NCBI RefSeq assembly: GCF_003441595.1
Contig: NZ_CP031848.1
Location: 4,030,001-4,094,000 of the forward strand
DNA: 64,000 nucleotides
Direction of reading: 5' to 3'
Source: Marinobacter sp. Arc7-DN-1
Lineage (GTDB): Bacteria; Pseudomonadota; Gammaproteobacteria; Pseudomonadales; Oleiphilaceae
A program made the translations under genes and the position numbers. Positions 9,717 to 17,616 of this stretch are shown here, piece by piece. Position 1 is the stretch's first letter, and each line of letters opens with the position of its first letter. Under the pieces are notes generated by a model. That model saw only the letters and a program-made list of their open reading frames with translations. It made no database searches and was not told where the DNA came from.

Positions 9717-10895
9717 ATGATGGGCGTCAACGAGGCTGGGACTGGTATCGGAGCCATGATGTCAGACAACAGAAATGGCGCGGTCGAGATTGCCGGCGCC
9801 GGACCGGCCGGGCTGGCAGCCGCCATCACACTGGCGCGCTCGGGGCGACCAGTTATCGTGCATGAGGCCCGGGCCGAGGTGGGGCACCGCTTCAAACGGG
9901 ACCTGCAGGGGTTGGAGAACTGGAGCACGCAGCAGGATGCCCTGGCGGTGTTGCAGGAACTCGGAATCACCACCGACTTCAAGCGAGTTCCATGCCGCCG
10001 TGGTACCGCCTTTGATGCCTGGGATTCCCCGTACGCCATTGAGAGCATTGAGCCGCTGTTCTACCTGGTGGAGCGTGGCTCCGGGCCAGACACATTGGAC
10101 ACGGCGTTGCTGAGACAGGCCAGGGAACTGGGCGTGCAGGTGCATTTCAAAAGCCGGCTGCGGCATGCCCGGGGCCCGGCCATCCTGGCGACTGGCCCAA
10201 AGGCCGCCGATGCCATTGCGGTCGGCTATCATTTCGATACATCCATGCCGGACGGTTTCTGGGCAATTTGTGATAACAACCTTGCCCCTAAAGGGTATGC
10301 CTACCTTTTGGTAATGGGAGGCAAGGGAACGGTAAAGAGTTGCATGTTTACTGGTTTCAGGGATGAAGCAAAGTATGTGGAGCGAACTGTCAGTGCGTTT
10401 CAGAGGCTGGCCGGCATGGAGATGATGAATCCTCAGCCGCACGGCGGTGTTGGAAACTTCCGTATCCCTGTAACCGCATTGTCCGGGGTGCACCCGGTAG
10501 CGGGTGAGCAGGCCGGTTTCCAGGATACGCTGTGGGGCTTCGGGATGCGCGCGGCCATCACCTCCGGCGTGCTGGCCGCACGCAGTCTGCTGCATGGTGA
10601 CGACTACAACCGGCTTTGGCGAGAATCCCTGGAGCGTCCGATGGCGGCGGCGTTGGTGAACCGCGCGTTTTATGGGCTGCTGGGTAACCGCGGTTATCGC
10701 TGGTGCATGCGCCGCCAGGAAAACCATCTGGATGCGCGCGAGTTTTTGCGCCGTCTCTACCGGCCCACACTTGCCAGGCGTCTGCTGGCGCCGTTGGCGG
10801 GTTTGCATTTGCGGAGCCAGCGACGGGATATAAGCTGCAATCATGTCGATTGCAGCTGTGTCTGGTGCCGGCATGGCCGGGAGCCGCATACGTGA
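9717..10895 (+). CDS. FAD-dependent oxidoreductase, geranylgeranyl-reductase-like
   Basis: A Rossmann-type flavoprotein of 392 residues from this start, or 378 from the alternative ATG at 9759. The FAD dinucleotide motif is visible as EIAGAGPAGLAAAITLA, followed by a typical acidic strand end (VIVHEARAE). The overall layout fits the geranylgeranyl reductase/halogenase-like NAD(P)/FAD family. An odd cysteine- and histidine-rich tail, SCNHVDCSCVWCRHG, closes the protein and may bind a metal or cluster. It lies between the PII-like and isoprenylcysteine-methyltransferase-like genes. The substrate is unknown; a lipid or isoprenoid role is only a family-based guess. Confidence 0.75.
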   Translation: MMGVNEAGTGIGAMMSDNRNGAVEIAGAGPAGLAAAITLARSGRPVIVHEARAEVGHRFKRDLQGLENWSTQQDALAVLQELGITTDFKRVPCRRGTAFDAWDSPYAIESIEPLFYLVERGSGPDTLDTALLRQARELGVQVHFKSRLRHARGPAILATGPKAADAIAVGYHFDTSMPDGFWAICDNNLAPKGYAYLLVMGGKGTVKSCMFTGFRDEAKYVERTVSAFQRLAGMEMMNPQPHGGVGNFRIPVTALSGVHPVAGEQAGFQDTLWGFGMRAAITSGVLAARSLLHGDDYNRLWRESLERPMAAALVNRAFYGLLGNRGYRWCMRRQENHLDAREFLRRLYRPTLARRLLAPLAGLHLRSQRRDISCNHVDCSCVWCRHGREPHT

Positions 10896-10929
10896 TGTCA
10901 ACCGTCCGCAAGGATTTCGGAGTTGAGTG

Positions 10930-11601
10930 ATGAATGAATCGATCAGTCATAGTGGGGCATGGGGCATCGCGATTATTGTTATCGTACTGGTATCCTGGTT
11001 CTTTTACCGCTATTTTGCGCCGAAGAACTGGCGCGAGTGGGCAGGCGCCGGGGCGGTACAGGCCTTTATCATCGCGCTGTATGCGGAGATGTACGGCTTT
11101 CCGCTGACCATTTACCTGTTGGTGCGTTTTTTCGGCCTCGACAGTGAGTACGTCAGTGCAAGCCTCTGGTCCACACTGGTTGGTCTGGGCGAGACCGGCA
11201 TGCTCGTCTCGATGCTGGTTGGCTACGCAATTGCGTTCATCGGCGTGGGCCTGTTCATCCAGGGATGGCGCCAGGTATACCGGGCACGCAAGGAAGACAG
11301 ACTGGTTACCGATGGGCTTTATGCCTATGTTCGACATCCTCAGTACACCGGCTTGTTCATTGCCCTGTTCGGTGAGGGCGTGGTTCACTGGCCAACGTTG
11401 TTCTCGATCGGGTTGTTCCCGGTGATCGTGCTCGTCTACGTCTGGCTGGCGTATCGTGAGGAAGAACAGGTGATCGCCCGGTTCGGCGACACCTATCGCA
11501 TCTATCAACGGCAAGTGCCCATGTTCATTCCCCGCTGGAGTCAGTGGCGGCGGCTTGCGGATGCATCGCACGACCGCTCCGATCAGGGCGATCCGAAGTG
11601 A
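10930..11601 (+). CDS. Isoprenylcysteine carboxyl methyltransferase-type membrane protein
   Basis: A 223-residue membrane protein with several hydrophobic helices and the ICMT/PEMT-type C-terminal motif: GLYAYVRHPQYTGLF, then WLAYREEEQVIARFGDTY. These segments form the SAM- and lipid-binding region in the Ste14/ICMT/PEMT superfamily. The ATG at 10930 is preferred to the adjacent GTG. Bacterial members methylate or otherwise modify membrane lipids or small molecules, and the substrate here is unknown. It is followed by 159 bases before the NuoA-like gene, so it may share a transcript with the second complex I-like operon. Confidence 0.78.
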   Translation: MNESISHSGAWGIAIIVIVLVSWFFYRYFAPKNWREWAGAGAVQAFIIALYAEMYGFPLTIYLLVRFFGLDSEYVSASLWSTLVGLGETGMLVSMLVGYAIAFIGVGLFIQGWRQVYRARKEDRLVTDGLYAYVRHPQYTGLFIALFGEGVVHWPTLFSIGLFPVIVLVYVWLAYREEEQVIARFGDTYRIYQRQVPMFIPRWSQWRRLADASHDRSDQGDPK

Positions 11602-11760
11602 CGGAGTCCGGCGGCGACCCCTCGAAGGTAAGCGGCGGATTTCGCAAGACTATTTTGGTAATGTAAGGTTGTTGGGGTGTCAGTGGGGTTGTCGGCTGGA
11701 GGCAGTCTTGTCTCAGAGCCACCCCGGAAACGCATGGTTGCACGAGCTGGAGAATACAGG

Positions 11761-12123
11761 ATGAGTGCTCTGGAACAATACAGCCTGCTGCTGGGCCTGG
11801 TGATCGGCACCGCTGGTGTCGTCTTGAGTCTGTATGGTCTTGCCCGCGCGATGGGGCCTGCACGGCGGGAGCCGGGTAAGGATGTGCCGGCGAGCTCCGG
11901 TGTGCTGTCGCGGGATCCGGTGTGGGGGCGCTATCACGCACGCTTCTACGGTTACGCGCTGCTGTTTCTGGCCTTTGATATGGAGATGGCGTTCATGTAC
12001 CCATGGGCGGTCGTGTACAAGGAAGTAGGGCTGGTTGCCTTGCTTGATATGGGCGTGTTTCTGGCCATTCTTTTTCTCGGCCTGCTCTATGGATGGAGCC
12101 AGGGGGCTCTGAGGCGGCAATGA
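11761..12123 (+). CDS. NuoA-like subunit of a divergent complex I-like assembly
   Basis: A 120-residue three-helix protein resembling NuoA. The segment RFYGYALLFLAFDMEMAFMYPWAVV contains the conserved acidic residues of the NuoA second helix (positions 60-84 approximately). The ATG at 11761 gives the standard NuoA length; longer frames run into the non-coding leader. The stop overlaps the next ATG (ATGA at 12120). This is the first gene of a nine-gene operon encoding complex I-type membrane subunits. Confidence 0.85.
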   Translation: MSALEQYSLLLGLVIGTAGVVLSLYGLARAMGPARREPGKDVPASSGVLSRDPVWGRYHARFYGYALLFLAFDMEMAFMYPWAVVYKEVGLVALLDMGVFLAILFLGLLYGWSQGALRRQ

Positions 12124-14018
12124 CTTCTGATCCGGCAATGACCATCACGGGCGCGCGACAGCGACAGAAGCGGTCCGCAATGCTGCAGAAGTGGGTCTCC
12201 CGGGCCCTCGCGCGCAACCTGAGCTGCCTGATCGTCCCGGGGCCGGAAGTGGCCCTGGCGCATGGTCTGGATGTGATGGCGGCCGGCCTGCGCATCACCG
12301 GGACGCCTCGCGATGCAGGGGTGCTCCTGGTTGTCGGGCCATTGTCCGAGAAAATGAGCGAGGCCGTGGCGGTGCTCTACGCGCAGATGCCGCGGCCGCG
12401 CGCCATCCTCGTGCTGGGCGGACCGGCACCGTCATCTTTACCAAACGCCGATGTTTCCGCAGGTCTTTCGCAAGAGGAACTGACCGACGCGGTTGACTGG
12501 CTGAAGCGCGCACTGGCTGAGGGCGCCTTTGCAGTCTCACCCGAGGATTTCGACGCCTCTGTCCTGCATGCCAGGATCGAGTATGTCTGCCCCATGCATC
12601 CGGAAGTTGTCCAGGACGAGCCGGGCAGCTGTCCCAAGTGTGGCATGGATCTGGTAGCCCGCGAGGCCGGCGAAGACGAGGGCGCCGGGGAAACCACCGC
12701 AGAGCACGGCCATCACCATGGCCATGAGCACCACGATCATCAGGACCACGGGCACGAACAGCACCATGATCACGACCATCATCACGGTCACGAACAGCAC
12801 CATGATCACGACCATCATCATGATCACAAACAGCACCATGGCCATGAGCACCACGAGCAGGATCATCACGGCCATGATCACCAGCACCACCACGGTGGGG
12901 CCGGCGGGCACTCGGAACATGATCACTCCGGTCACGATCATGGAGGCAGCGACCATACGGGGCACGACCACGGAAGTGATGACCATGCGGGACACGACAG
13001 CGGAGGTGATGACCATGCGGGACACGACAGCGGAGGTCATGGCCACGCGGGGCACGACCACGGTGCCATGGGGTTCATGTCCATGGTTGAAGTGACCAAG
13101 GACCTGCCCCGCAGTGCCGACGGGCTGGCGATGGACTGGATCGAGGTGCCGTTCGGTCCGGTTTTCCCCGGCCTGCCTGGCGGACTGAAGTTGACGCTGA
13201 CCCTCGACGGTGACGGGGTGACTGAAGGGCAAGCCACATCCCTGGTGGGCATTGCCACAGAAGGTGACGAGGTGGATGCCGGGACCTTTGTCGAGCGTCT
13301 GGCGTCGGCCATGCCGCTGGCGCCTGTGAGCTACCGCCTGCTGGCCTGCCTGGCAATCGAGCGGGCGGCCGGGCTGGAGGATGATCCGGGGATCGCCCGG
13401 GCCCGGGCCAGCGCCCTTGAGCGTGAGCGCATCGCCAGTCATCTGGGTTGGCTGGCCCAGTTGGGGCGTCAGCTCGGCTTCGCCTGGCTGACACATCGTG
13501 CTTCAACCCTGCAACTGGAAATTCAGGTCGCCAGTCAGCAACGGCATGCCGAGTTGGAGCCGGCGCTACAGGCACTGGCTAACCGTCTCGGGCGAACGCC
13601 TTTGCTCAAGGCGCGATTAAAGGGGACCGGCGTTCTGCCAGCGGGTTCTTCTGACCTGCGTGGGCCGGTGGCGCTTGCCGCCGACGAAGCCGGAGATGCC
13701 TGGACACGCCTGTGGCAACGCCTGGCCGAAATCACGGCGAGCCTCGACTTCATCAAGGCGACCGGGGAGCCGGAGCTGCCGGCCCTGCGAAACATCGGTC
13801 ATGTATCCGGTACCGGTGAGGCAGCCGTGGAAACCCCGCGCGGCCTGGCTCAACTGAGTCTGAAACTGGGGCATGGCCGGGTGGAATCATACAAGCTGGA
13901 CACCGCCTGTAGTCACCATATCGGCCTGGTCGCAAAGCTTGTCGAAGGCCGGGAGCTGGGCGACGCACTGGTGGCGGTCGGATCACTTGACCTTTCGCCC
14001 TGGGAGGTGATCTCGTGA
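12120..14018 (+). CDS. NuoB-like / metal-binding / His-rich / NuoD-like fusion protein
   Basis: A 632-residue fusion. Residues about 15-140 align without gaps to NuoB, but only the first N2-cluster cysteine remains (C36 in NLSC); the second is Leu, the third is Pro (LVLGGPAP) and the fourth is absent. Residues 155-179 form a heavy-metal-binding domain, YVCPMHPEV...CPKCGMDL, as found on copper ATPases and efflux systems. Residues about 190-310 are a His/Asp/Gly-rich tract made of DNA repeats. Residues about 315-632 resemble NuoD: GPVFPGLPGGLKLTL replaces GPQHPSTHG, losing both quinone-site histidines, and the C-terminal AVETPRG and ALVAVGSLDLSPWEV are conserved. ATG at 12120 overlaps the NuoA-like stop. 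It appears redox-inactive; the metal bound is unknown. Confidence 0.85.
   Translation: MTSDPAMTITGARQRQKRSAMLQKWVSRALARNLSCLIVPGPEVALAHGLDVMAAGLRITGTPRDAGVLLVVGPLSEKMSEAVAVLYAQMPRPRAILVLGGPAPSSLPNADVSAGLSQEELTDAVDWLKRALAEGAFAVSPEDFDASVLHARIEYVCPMHPEVVQDEPGSCPKCGMDLVAREAGEDEGAGETTAEHGHHHGHEHHDHQDHGHEQHHDHDHHHGHEQHHDHDHHHDHKQHHGHEHHEQDHHGHDHQHHHGGAGGHSEHDHSGHDHGGSDHTGHDHGSDDHAGHDSGGDDHAGHDSGGHGHAGHDHGAMGFMSMVEVTKDLPRSADGLAMDWIEVPFGPVFPGLPGGLKLTLTLDGDGVTEGQATSLVGIATEGDEVDAGTFVERLASAMPLAPVSYRLLACLAIERAAGLEDDPGIARARASALERERIASHLGWLAQLGRQLGFAWLTHRASTLQLEIQVASQQRHAELEPALQALANRLGRTPLLKARLKGTGVLPAGSSDLRGPVALAADEAGDAWTRLWQRLAEITASLDFIKATGEPELPALRNIGHVSGTGEAAVETPRGLAQLSLKLGHGRVESYKLDTACSHHIGLVAKLVEGRELGDALVAVGSLDLSPWEVIS
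12700..13065 (+). repeat. Short tandem repeats encoding a His-rich linker
   Basis: Two families of degenerate in-frame repeats, about 30-36 nt each. The first (12700-12900) is rich in CACCATGATCACGACCATCA-type units; the second (12925-13065) repeats a unit containing GATGACCATGCGGGACACGA. Together they encode about 120 residues rich in His, Asp and Gly between the metal-binding and NuoD-like parts. Confidence 0.85.
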
Positions 14019-14911
14019 ACTTTGTCATCGTGTTGCTTGCGTTGCTTGGCAGCGTCTGGCTGCTCGCCGTGGTCGAGGGCTGGACGACAACCGGCCGCCT
14101 GCGTCCGGCTGCGCCTCTGCTCAGCGGCCTGGCGCACCTCGGTCGTGAATCCATTGTACCGCGCACGCCGGACCGGGTCTTTTTCGAGGCGGCGCCGGTG
14201 CTGCTCCTGATTGTCGCGGTGCTTGGCGTGGCGGTTCTGCCGCTGGCACCGACCCTGGTGATCGCGGATCTGGCCACCGGTGCCCTGTTCATCAATGCGG
14301 CGTTGGCTTATGTGCTAGTCGCCCTGATTATGGCCGGTTGGGGCCCGAACGGCGCCTATGCCATGATCGGTGGCTGGCGATTCCTTGGTCAGCTTATCGC
14401 CTACGCCATGCTCATTGTCATGCCCATCACAGCGGTGGCCATGCGCGCCGAATCCATGGTAAACACCGTGATTGTCAGCTCCCAGGACAGCTTGTGGAAC
14501 ATTATTTATCAACCGCTTGGTTTCTTGCTGTTTTTCATTGCCTCCATGGCGCTGGCGTTCCGTTCGCCATTTGATCTGCCTACCGCAGAGGGGGAGCTGG
14601 GCGGGGGCGTGGACGCCGAATACACTGGCGTGCGCCTGGCGGTACTGCGCCTGGCTCGACTGACGCTGGTGGTTACGCTGGCTTTCGCGATCACGGTGTT
14701 TTACCTCGGCGGCTGGCACGGGCCGCTACTGCCGCCCTGGGCCTGGAGTCTGATCAAGACCCTCGCCGTGGCCGTGTCGATGCTCCTGGCCGGTCGCTAC
14801 CTGCCGCGCATCCGTGAGGCGGATCTGTTGAGGTGGTGCTGGACCCTGGGGATTCCCCTGGCACTGCTCAATATCATTATTGTCGGTTTACTGGTTCTGG
14901 TGGTTCCATAA
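14015..14911 (+). CDS. NuoH-like membrane subunit
   Basis: A 298-residue polytopic protein starting at GTG inside the previous stop. It is shorter than canonical NuoH (325). It keeps the family core FRSPFDLPTAEGELGGG followed by EYTG, equivalent to the FDQPEAEQEL...EYSG loop of NuoH. The N-terminal quinone-channel region is divergent (GRESIVPRTPDRVFFE). It is similar in style to the HyfC/NuoH branch of membrane-bound hydrogenases, but no hydrogenase active-site cysteines exist in the operon. Confidence 0.85.
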   Translation: MNFVIVLLALLGSVWLLAVVEGWTTTGRLRPAAPLLSGLAHLGRESIVPRTPDRVFFEAAPVLLLIVAVLGVAVLPLAPTLVIADLATGALFINAALAYVLVALIMAGWGPNGAYAMIGGWRFLGQLIAYAMLIVMPITAVAMRAESMVNTVIVSSQDSLWNIIYQPLGFLLFFIASMALAFRSPFDLPTAEGELGGGVDAEYTGVRLAVLRLARLTLVVTLAFAITVFYLGGWHGPLLPPWAWSLIKTLAVAVSMLLAGRYLPRIREADLLRWCWTLGIPLALLNIIIVGLLVLVVP

Positions 14912-15456
14912 TGTACGCTCAGGCATTTTTTGTTGCTGTTTTCGGGCTGGCCTCAATCGGCTTCGGTGTGGTGGTGTTTCGTACATCATCCATGGTGCGT
15001 TCCGCGCTGGCGCTGTTATTTTCGCAGACGGCCGTCGGCTTAATGTTCCTGGCGATGCAGACCGAATTCCTGGGCGTGCTGCAGATTATGATGATGGCCA
15101 CGGAAATGAGCATCATGGCCATCTTCATGGTGATGTTCATGATGGACCCAGGCGGGCTCGGCGGCATGGAGATGACTCACCAGAAGCGCTTTTCAATAAG
15201 CGCCGGGGTGGTTGCTGGCGGCGCAGCGATTGCGGTCGCGCTTCTGGCCGACTGGGGGCCGGTGACTGTCGAGGCGCCGGATGCCGAGATGCAGACACGG
15301 GCGCTGGGCATTGAGTTGCTGGGACGTTCTATGCTGATCTTCGAAACCGCCGGTATCACTATCCTGACCGCGATGATCGCGGCCACGGCGGTGGCGATAC
15401 CGGTGTATACCTTGTCCGGTAACGGCGGCACGGAAACCAAGGAGACCTCGGAATGA
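14911..15456 (+). CDS. NuoJ-like membrane subunit
   Basis: A 181-residue membrane protein starting at the ATG that overlaps the NuoH-like stop (TAATG). A Met-rich helix region, EFLGVLQIMMMATEMSIMAI followed by FMVMFMMD, replaces the usual NuoJ helix-3 segment EIIVYAGAIMVLFVFVVMMLN. Five hydrophobic helices are apparent. Assignment rests on position between the NuoH- and NuoK-like genes plus this resemblance. The loop after helix 3 is charged and does not resemble canonical NuoJ. Confidence 0.75.
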   Translation: MYAQAFFVAVFGLASIGFGVVVFRTSSMVRSALALLFSQTAVGLMFLAMQTEFLGVLQIMMMATEMSIMAIFMVMFMMDPGGLGGMEMTHQKRFSISAGVVAGGAAIAVALLADWGPVTVEAPDAEMQTRALGIELLGRSMLIFETAGITILTAMIAATAVAIPVYTLSGNGGTETKETSE

Positions 15457-15764
15457 CGTTGATCCTGATCCTGGCGCTTGTGACCGGCGCGATCCTGTTC
15501 GGCGTCGGCGTCTATGGTGCGCTGTCCCAGACCAATCTGGTCATGATCATGATGGGAGTGGAACTGATTCTCGCGGGCGCGCTGGTGAACCTGGTTGCCT
15601 TCTGGCGTTTTCTGCATCCCGAGAGCTACTCCGGCCAGATGTTCGCGCTGGTGGTAATGACGGTCATGGCGGTTGAAATGGCGGTCGGCTTCGGCGTCGC
15701 GATCGCACGCTTCCGGGCCAGGGGCTCGGTAGAGATGGAAGAAGCGGGGGACCTTAAAGGATGA
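15453..15764 (+). CDS. NuoK-like membrane subunit
   Basis: A 103-residue three-helix protein, the standard NuoK/MrpC length. Both membrane glutamates of the family are present, in IMMGVELILAGALVNLV and in VMTVMAVEMAVGFGVAI, so the ion-transfer path through this subunit looks intact. Starts and stops overlap those of the neighbours by four bases. The retained glutamates contrast with the loss of redox residues in the fusion protein. Confidence 0.88.
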   Translation: MTLILILALVTGAILFGVGVYGALSQTNLVMIMMGVELILAGALVNLVAFWRFLHPESYSGQMFALVVMTVMAVEMAVGFGVAIARFRARGSVEMEEAGDLKG

Positions 15765-17581
15765 GTACCGTAGTGCTGCCGGTACTGCCACCCCTGCTCG
15801 CCGCCTTGGCCGTGCTGATACTGCGTCGGGGCGGACCTGCGCTGGCCCTGGCCGGCGCAACGCTCAGCCTGGCAGGAAGTCTCTGGCTCCTGGCCCGGGT
15901 CGCCGGCGGTCAGGCCGAAACCCTGCTTCTGCCCGGTCTGCCGGAAATGCCACTTCGACTGGTCGCCGGACCGCTGACGGCGCTGCTGGCGGTGGCGGTG
16001 GCCACCGTGGGCACGTTCGTGCTGATTCATGCAGTCGGTTATATGAAGCGGGAGTCCGGCCTGTGCCGCTTCTACGCCTTGATGTCCCTGTTCCTGGCCG
16101 CCATGCAGGCGCTGGTGCTGGCCGGCGACTGGGTTCTGCTGCTGGCGGCCTGGGAGTTGATCGGTTTGTGCAGTTACCTGCTGATCGGCTTCTGGTTCCA
16201 GCGGCCCGAGGCCGCAGACGCCGCCGGTCGCGCCTTCCTTTATACCCGTAGCGCCGATCTGGGGCTTTACGTTGCGGTATTCATGCTTATCGGGTCGGCC
16301 GGTACCAGCGAGATTGCCGCCTCCCTGGAGACCGGCGGCAGTGCATCGACCGCCGCCGGGCTTTTGTTGCTGCTGGCCGCCATGGGCAAGTCTGCCCAGG
16401 TCCCCTTGCAGGACTGGCTCATGCGTGCCATGGCGGGGCCGACACCGGTCTCGGCGCTGCTGCACTCGGCCACGCTGGTGGCGGCGGGCGCCATCCTGCT
16501 GATCCGTTCGGCCCCGCTGCTGAGCCCCGAGGTCCTGCTCGCCGTTGGACTTGTCGGTGGCGTTACCACGGTGGCAGCCGGGGTCATTGCACTTGCCGAA
16601 CGTGATCTCAAACGCCTGCTCGCGGCTTCCACTGCCAGTCAATATGGCCTGATGCTGGTCGCGGTCGGCGCCGGGGTTCCGCTGGCTGCCCTGTTGCATT
16701 TGCTCGCCCATGCCGCCATCAAGAGCACCCTGTTTCTTGCCGCCGGCGACTTCCAGCATGCCCGCGGGGGTACCAGTTTCGATCAGTTGGAGGGCGTTGG
16801 CCGCGCCAGACCCTGGGCTTTTGCCGGCTTTGCGTTGGCGGCGCTGGCACTGGCCGGTATTCCGCCACTGAGCGGGTTCTTCTCCAAGGACGCGGTAATC
16901 GCCGCCGCCCTGTCTGCGCAGGGCGCCGCCTGGCTCGGCCCCCTGGCGCTGGCCGGTACCCTGCTGACCGGCGGCTATATGGCCCGGGCCTTGCGCCTGC
17001 TGTGGCGAGGCTCCGGCGAAACCCGACCGGTTGCTGGTAGTGCCTGGATGCGCGTGGGCATTTGGGGTTTGGTGGTCCCTGCCACTACCCTCGGCCTGGC
17101 CTTCGGCCCCATCGAGGCAGTTCTTGATCTGCCCGCCGTCACCGCAGGCACAGTGGCCGTGCTGCTTGGGCTCCTTGCTGCCGCGAGTGGGCTGGGCCTG
17201 GGCTGGCTCGTGCCGGCTCCCCGCCTGCTAGGGCCGGTCTACCCGTGGGCACGACGCGGACTTGCCGTTGGCGGCGGGCTTACGGTCTGGGTCGGGAGGC
17301 CAGCAATGGCCGTTGCCCGGGGGTGTGAGTGGCTGGAAGGTCGCCTGTATGCAGCCGTCCTCAATGTCGGCCAGGCCGGGCTCGCGGTGGCGCGGCTGGC
17401 GCGCGCCACCGACGAGCGCCGCATCGATGGCCTGATCTTCGCCCTGGTGGCAGGTGTGCGGGCTTTGGGGGATCGCGCCCGCGCACTGCAAAGTGGTCTG
17501 ATCCATCGTGAGCTGGCCGTCAGTGTCTCGGTTACGGCCGTGGGACTGGTCGTGCTGCTTGTGACGTTGCTGCGTTTCTAG
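15761..17581 (+). CDS. NuoL-like antiporter-type subunit
   Basis: A 606-residue polytopic protein close in length to NuoL. Conserved ion-path residues are present: Glu in LLAAWELIGLCSYLLIGFW, Lys in AAMGKSAQVPLQDWLMRAM and Lys in HAAIKSTLFLAAGDF. The C-terminal region (EGRLYAAVLNVGQAG through ALQSGLIHREL) resembles the lateral-helix end of NuoL/Mrp-type proteins. The stop lies within a 12-bp tandem duplication (17569-17592). Confidence 0.9.
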   Translation: MSTVVLPVLPPLLAALAVLILRRGGPALALAGATLSLAGSLWLLARVAGGQAETLLLPGLPEMPLRLVAGPLTALLAVAVATVGTFVLIHAVGYMKRESGLCRFYALMSLFLAAMQALVLAGDWVLLLAAWELIGLCSYLLIGFWFQRPEAADAAGRAFLYTRSADLGLYVAVFMLIGSAGTSEIAASLETGGSASTAAGLLLLLAAMGKSAQVPLQDWLMRAMAGPTPVSALLHSATLVAAGAILLIRSAPLLSPEVLLAVGLVGGVTTVAAGVIALAERDLKRLLAASTASQYGLMLVAVGAGVPLAALLHLLAHAAIKSTLFLAAGDFQHARGGTSFDQLEGVGRARPWAFAGFALAALALAGIPPLSGFFSKDAVIAAALSAQGAAWLGPLALAGTLLTGGYMARALRLLWRGSGETRPVAGSAWMRVGIWGLVVPATTLGLAFGPIEAVLDLPAVTAGTVAVLLGLLAAASGLGLGWLVPAPRLLGPVYPWARRGLAVGGGLTVWVGRPAMAVARGCEWLEGRLYAAVLNVGQAGLAVARLARATDERRIDGLIFALVAGVRALGDRARALQSGLIHRELAVSVSVTAVGLVVLLVTLLRF

Positions 17582-17592
17582 CTGCGTTTCTA
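17569..17592. repeat. 12-bp tandem duplication at the NuoL-like stop codon
   Basis: GCTGCGTTTCTA occurs twice in direct succession, followed by a partial third copy (GTTTCTA). The first copy contains the stop codon of the NuoL-like gene; the second is non-coding and extends the gap before the NuoM-like gene, the only notable gap in this operon. Confidence 0.9.
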
Positions 17593-17616
17593 GTTTCTAA
17601 AGGGAATCCGATATTC

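Noticed and set aside
12700..13065. CRISPR-like repeats
   Set aside because: The repeats are in-frame, degenerate, lack spacers and encode a His-rich tract.
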